Positions 4,872 through 6,406 of a stretch of DNA of 6,406 nucleotides are shown here, piece by piece. The notes beneath the pieces are model-generated. The model did not search any database, had not been told where the DNA came from, and saw nothing but the letters and a program-made list of their open reading frames with translations. Both the position numbers and the translations under genes were made by a program. The stretch comes from Candidatus Zixiibacteriota bacterium (GTDB taxonomy: Bacteria > Zixibacteria > MSB-5A5 > CAIYYT01). Within the stretch, counting starts at the first letter, position 1. Every line of letters begins with the position of its first letter. Location: NCBI GenBank assembly GCA_026397575.1, contig JAPLUP010000697.1, positions 1-6,406 of the forward strand, given 5' to 3'.

Positions 4872-5600
4872 ATGACGCATTGGAAGACAGACTTGCTTTC
4901 ACGAATGGCGGCTGTAGAGAACGTCATCGGGTCCTACCGAGCAAGTGTGCGAAGCTTCTATTTCAGCGTTCTGCTTTCGAAGTTTCGGTGTTCGCAATGC
5001 CAGGGGTCATTTCAGCTTGTCGGACCGTCATCAGCTATGTGCATTTGCGGTGCAGTTTTTGACCCCACACTCATTTTTCAGAAGAGCGGTTGCTGTGGCG
5101 CAATCTTGGTGAAGAGGCAGTGCCATTATGCCTGTAGCATTTGTGGGGATGTTGTGCCTTCGATCTTTCTCTTTGATGAGGTCATCTTTAACAGTGAGTA
5201 TTTTCGTGAGAAGATGCGGCTGTCAAGGGAGCAGAGGAGACGTGAGCAGGCCGAGACGCGAGCGATTCTACGAGCTGAGAGATCAGGTACTCTTTCGATT
5301 TTCGATGAGGTCGATCTGAATGCTCTTTCCGGATTGCTGACGGATCTCGACGGTCTGATTGGTGCGAGAAGCATCGAAGAGCGTCCACAGGAGTGGGAGA
5401 GAAACCTCTCGATTGAAGACTATCGCCGGCATATTGTCAGCCTACTTGATGCCGAGATCGTGTTTAGTTCTATCTCGCCCTTGTTCCCCGAAGAGCGTCG
5501 GGACAAGGTTTATCGTTTCATTTCGCTGATTTTCATGGAGCAGGATCGAGAAGTCAGCTTATCCCAATATGGTGAGGACATCTTGGTGGAACGAATATGA
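4872..5600 (+). CDS. Double zinc-site protein with helical C-terminal region, function unknown
   Basis: A 242-residue protein. An N-terminal helical segment (1-38) leads into zinc site one, C40-x2-C43...C57-x-C59 with the zinc-ribbon knuckle CICG. Zinc site two follows, using C74/C75, C84, C88 and C91 (YACSICGDVVPS). Next come FLFDE and FNSEYFREKM, then a highly basic and acidic helix (about 115-137: SREQRRREQAETRAILRAER) likely to be a coiled coil or nucleic-acid-contacting arm, then a helical acidic domain (about 145-242). No enzyme motif is visible, so a nucleic-acid or protein-binding adaptor is the best guess. The leaderless start is set by the promoter at 4835-4850; an ATG at 4868 is out of frame. 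The next gene overlaps by ATGA, implying a translationally coupled two-gene unit. Family not recognised by name. Confidence 0.85.
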   Translation: MTHWKTDLLSRMAAVENVIGSYRASVRSFYFSVLLSKFRCSQCQGSFQLVGPSSAMCICGAVFDPTLIFQKSGCCGAILVKRQCHYACSICGDVVPSIFLFDEVIFNSEYFREKMRLSREQRRREQAETRAILRAERSGTLSIFDEVDLNALSGLLTDLDGLIGARSIEERPQEWERNLSIEDYRRHIVSLLDAEIVFSSISPLFPEERRDKVYRFISLIFMEQDREVSLSQYGEDILVERI

Positions 5601-5986
5601 ATCTTTCGGAAAAAGATAAAATCTTCCTGGAACGGTTGAAGAAGCTCTGCGATGAAAACCAGTTGGAGATCGAGCTCAAAGATGTAGGAGTCAAGTACAT
5701 GGTCTTGAGGCAGAACTATGGCGACAAGGTTGAGAGTTCCTTTGGCATGACTCGTCAAGGCGTCAGGTGGCGGTTTCATAGGCTGTTCAACGAGATCTAT
5801 GTTTCGTCTTACGAGACGATCTATTGGGTTGAAAGCAGCTTTGGAACGGGCCTGAGAAGCATGGCTTTGGAAATTGTAAGGGAGCGAGTTGAGATGCGCA
5901 AGAATGTTAACAAAATGGTGTTTTTCGGTACTCCTCGACGAGAGAACGATGACTCGGAGGATGAATCACAGGGTCAGAGATTGTAA
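5597..5986 (+). CDS. Basic 129-residue partner protein of the zinc-ribbon gene, HTH-like, function unknown
   Basis: It starts at ATG 5597 inside the ATGA overlap with the preceding stop, so translation is probably coupled. It opens with a helix (residues 4-22: SEKDKIFLERLKKLC), then a short strand region (ELKDVGVKYMVLRQN), then FGMTRQGVRWRFHRLF (49-64), which has the spacing of a helix-turn-helix with a strongly basic-aromatic second helix. The hexapeptide VESSFG occurs twice (45-50 and 78-83), hinting at an internal repeat of about 33 residues. The C-terminus (113-129) is charged, acidic and probably disordered. Basic and aromatic content suggests nucleic-acid binding. No family recognised. 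A strong hairpin lies 20 bp downstream, so this is probably the last gene of its operon. Confidence 0.82.
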   Translation: MNLSEKDKIFLERLKKLCDENQLEIELKDVGVKYMVLRQNYGDKVESSFGMTRQGVRWRFHRLFNEIYVSSYETIYWVESSFGTGLRSMALEIVRERVEMRKNVNKMVFFGTPRRENDDSEDESQGQRL

Positions 5987-6005
5987 AGGGAATTGCCCTC
6001 CTAAC

Positions 6006-6049
6006 AAAACAGGCAGTTCAGACTGTCTTTGTCGTCTGAGACCTGTTTT
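6006..6049 (+). terminator. Long hairpin closing the zinc-ribbon operon
   Basis: Outer arms AAAACAGG (6006-6013) and CCTGTTTT (6042-6049) pair perfectly over 8 bp. Inner arms TCAGAC (6018-6023) and GTCTGA (6034-6039) pair over 6 bp around a 10-nt loop, with a small cagt/ga internal loop between the stems. It begins 20 bp after the stop at 5986, and its 3' arm ends in TTTT. It probably ends or stabilises the upstream transcript. The symmetric A and T ends would let it act on both strands. A structured RNA or protein-binding site is the alternative. Confidence 0.6.
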
Positions 6050-6179
6050 CCAATAGTGTGTTTGTTGGTGAAGTAGCTTCAATCAGCAGGGTTCGACTGG
6101 TTTCGCACGGTTTTCGGTGCAGAGCGATTTCGAGAAAACGGGGCAAAGGACATCGCAGTCTTTTAACAAGGCCAGGAGC

Positions 6180-6216
6180 AGGGGACTCCCCTTGGAGTGC
6201 CCTGTTTTGATCAAAA
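6180..6216. promoter_or_regulatory. Two palindromes in front of the right-edge gene (possible operators)
   Basis: AGGGGA-C-TCCCCT (6180-6192) and TTTTGATCAAAA (6205-6216) are perfect palindromes within 51 bp of ATG 6231. A weak TATA-like TTTTAA at 6161-6166 would place initiation near 6190, on the first palindrome. The two differ in sequence, so they need not bind the same protein. Regulatory role is inferred from symmetry and position only. Confidence 0.4.
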
Positions 6217-6222
6217 GAGGTG
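6217..6222 (+). promoter_or_regulatory. Shine-Dalgarno site of the right-edge gene
   Basis: GAGGTG lies 8 nt before ATG 6231. The frame is open upstream back to 6072, so this SD is what selects 6231 as the start. Confidence 0.65.
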
Positions 6223-6230
6223 GGGTCAAC

Positions 6231-6406
6231 ATGAAAGGCGGCACAAAGATTGAGTTCGGCTTCAACAGAATTGGCAGAGTTGAGTCCCTCGATGAATTTG
6301 CGGAGCTGCTTTTCCCCGGCAACAAAGGTCACCAAAAGCTCTGTCTGGCCATTTTCGTCGAGTTGAAATATGCTGACGGCCAGTACCTGAAGTCGCTGGA
6401 GTGGGT
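6231..6406 (+). CDS. Unknown protein, N-terminal part only (runs off right edge)
   Basis: Fifty-eight codons are visible from ATG 6231, beginning MKGGTKIEFGFNRIGRVESL. A hydrophobic-charged segment then follows, DEFAELLFPGNKGHQKLCLA with IFVELKYADGQYLKSLEW. The second part has the look of the first helices of a small DNA-binding or helical-bundle domain, but too little is present to assign it. The start rests on a good SD. The frame is open upstream to 6072, yet that part reads like non-coding sequence. It lies beyond the hairpin at 6006-6049 and so is likely to have its own promoter. Function unknown. Confidence 0.7.
   Translation, partial: MKGGTKIEFGFNRIGRVESLDEFAELLFPGNKGHQKLCLAIFVELKYADGQYLKSLEW

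Noticed and set aside
6072..6230. Upstream in-frame extension of the right-edge gene
   Set aside because: The frame is open, but it has no good start, reads like non-coding sequence, and contains both palindromes and the SD that points to ATG 6231.
1..6406. CRISPR arrays, tRNA, rRNA, insertion sequences, integrase
   Set aside because: No regularly spaced direct repeats, no cloverleaf or rRNA-like stretch, no terminal inverted repeats flanking a transposase-like gene, and no recombinase motifs were seen on either strand.

Overview
The window looks archaeal. It has an Orc1/Cdc6-type AAA+ ATPase (Walker A, Walker B, sensor motifs and a C-terminal winged helix). It also has several clean archaeal BRE/TATA promoters placed about 25-30 bp upstream of start codons, which predicts leaderless or nearly leaderless mRNAs. 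Other genes have good Shine-Dalgarno (SD) sites, so both initiation modes are used. Base composition is near 50% G+C by eye. I cannot name the lineage from this alone.

Layout. On the minus strand at the left is a two-gene unit, orc1/cdc6 (883-2076) followed by a multi-spanning membrane protein with a charged, coiled-coil-like tail that runs off the left edge (1-862). Just upstream of cdc6, on the same strand, lies what appears to be a decayed small zinc-knuckle gene (about 2373 to 2015) with an in-frame TAA and a later frameshift. Positions 2374-2602 form a divergent intergenic region. It ends in two identical-spacing palindromes that look like operators in front of a plus-strand MNT/HEPN nucleotidyltransferase pair (2603-3605). 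The HEPN partner is interrupted by an early in-frame TGA. A convergent intergenic region (3606-3958) holds an AT-rich dyad and a pyrimidine tract. Next come a minus-strand gene whose sequence pattern resembles the Whirly/PC4-like ssDNA-binding fold (3959-4402) and a small charged helical protein (4550-4753).

From a divergent promoter pair at 4781-4850, a plus-strand cassette begins: a protein with two zinc sites and a helical domain (4872-5600), a 129-residue partner overlapping it by 4 bp (5597-5986), a strong hairpin (6006-6049), and then a new gene (6231 to the right edge) with its own SD and two palindromes upstream.

Interpretation. An initiator ATPase, a candidate ssDNA-binding protein, a toxin-antitoxin-like pair, decayed genes and uncharacterised zinc-ribbon proteins suggest accessory DNA, possibly an integrated replicon or genomic island. 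No integrase, transposase, att site or CRISPR was seen, so this is inference. The most distinctive items are the zinc-ribbon/129-residue two-gene unit of unknown function, the Whirly-like protein, the regulated but interrupted HEPN/MNT pair, and the membrane-protein gene translationally close to cdc6 with no canonical start codon.
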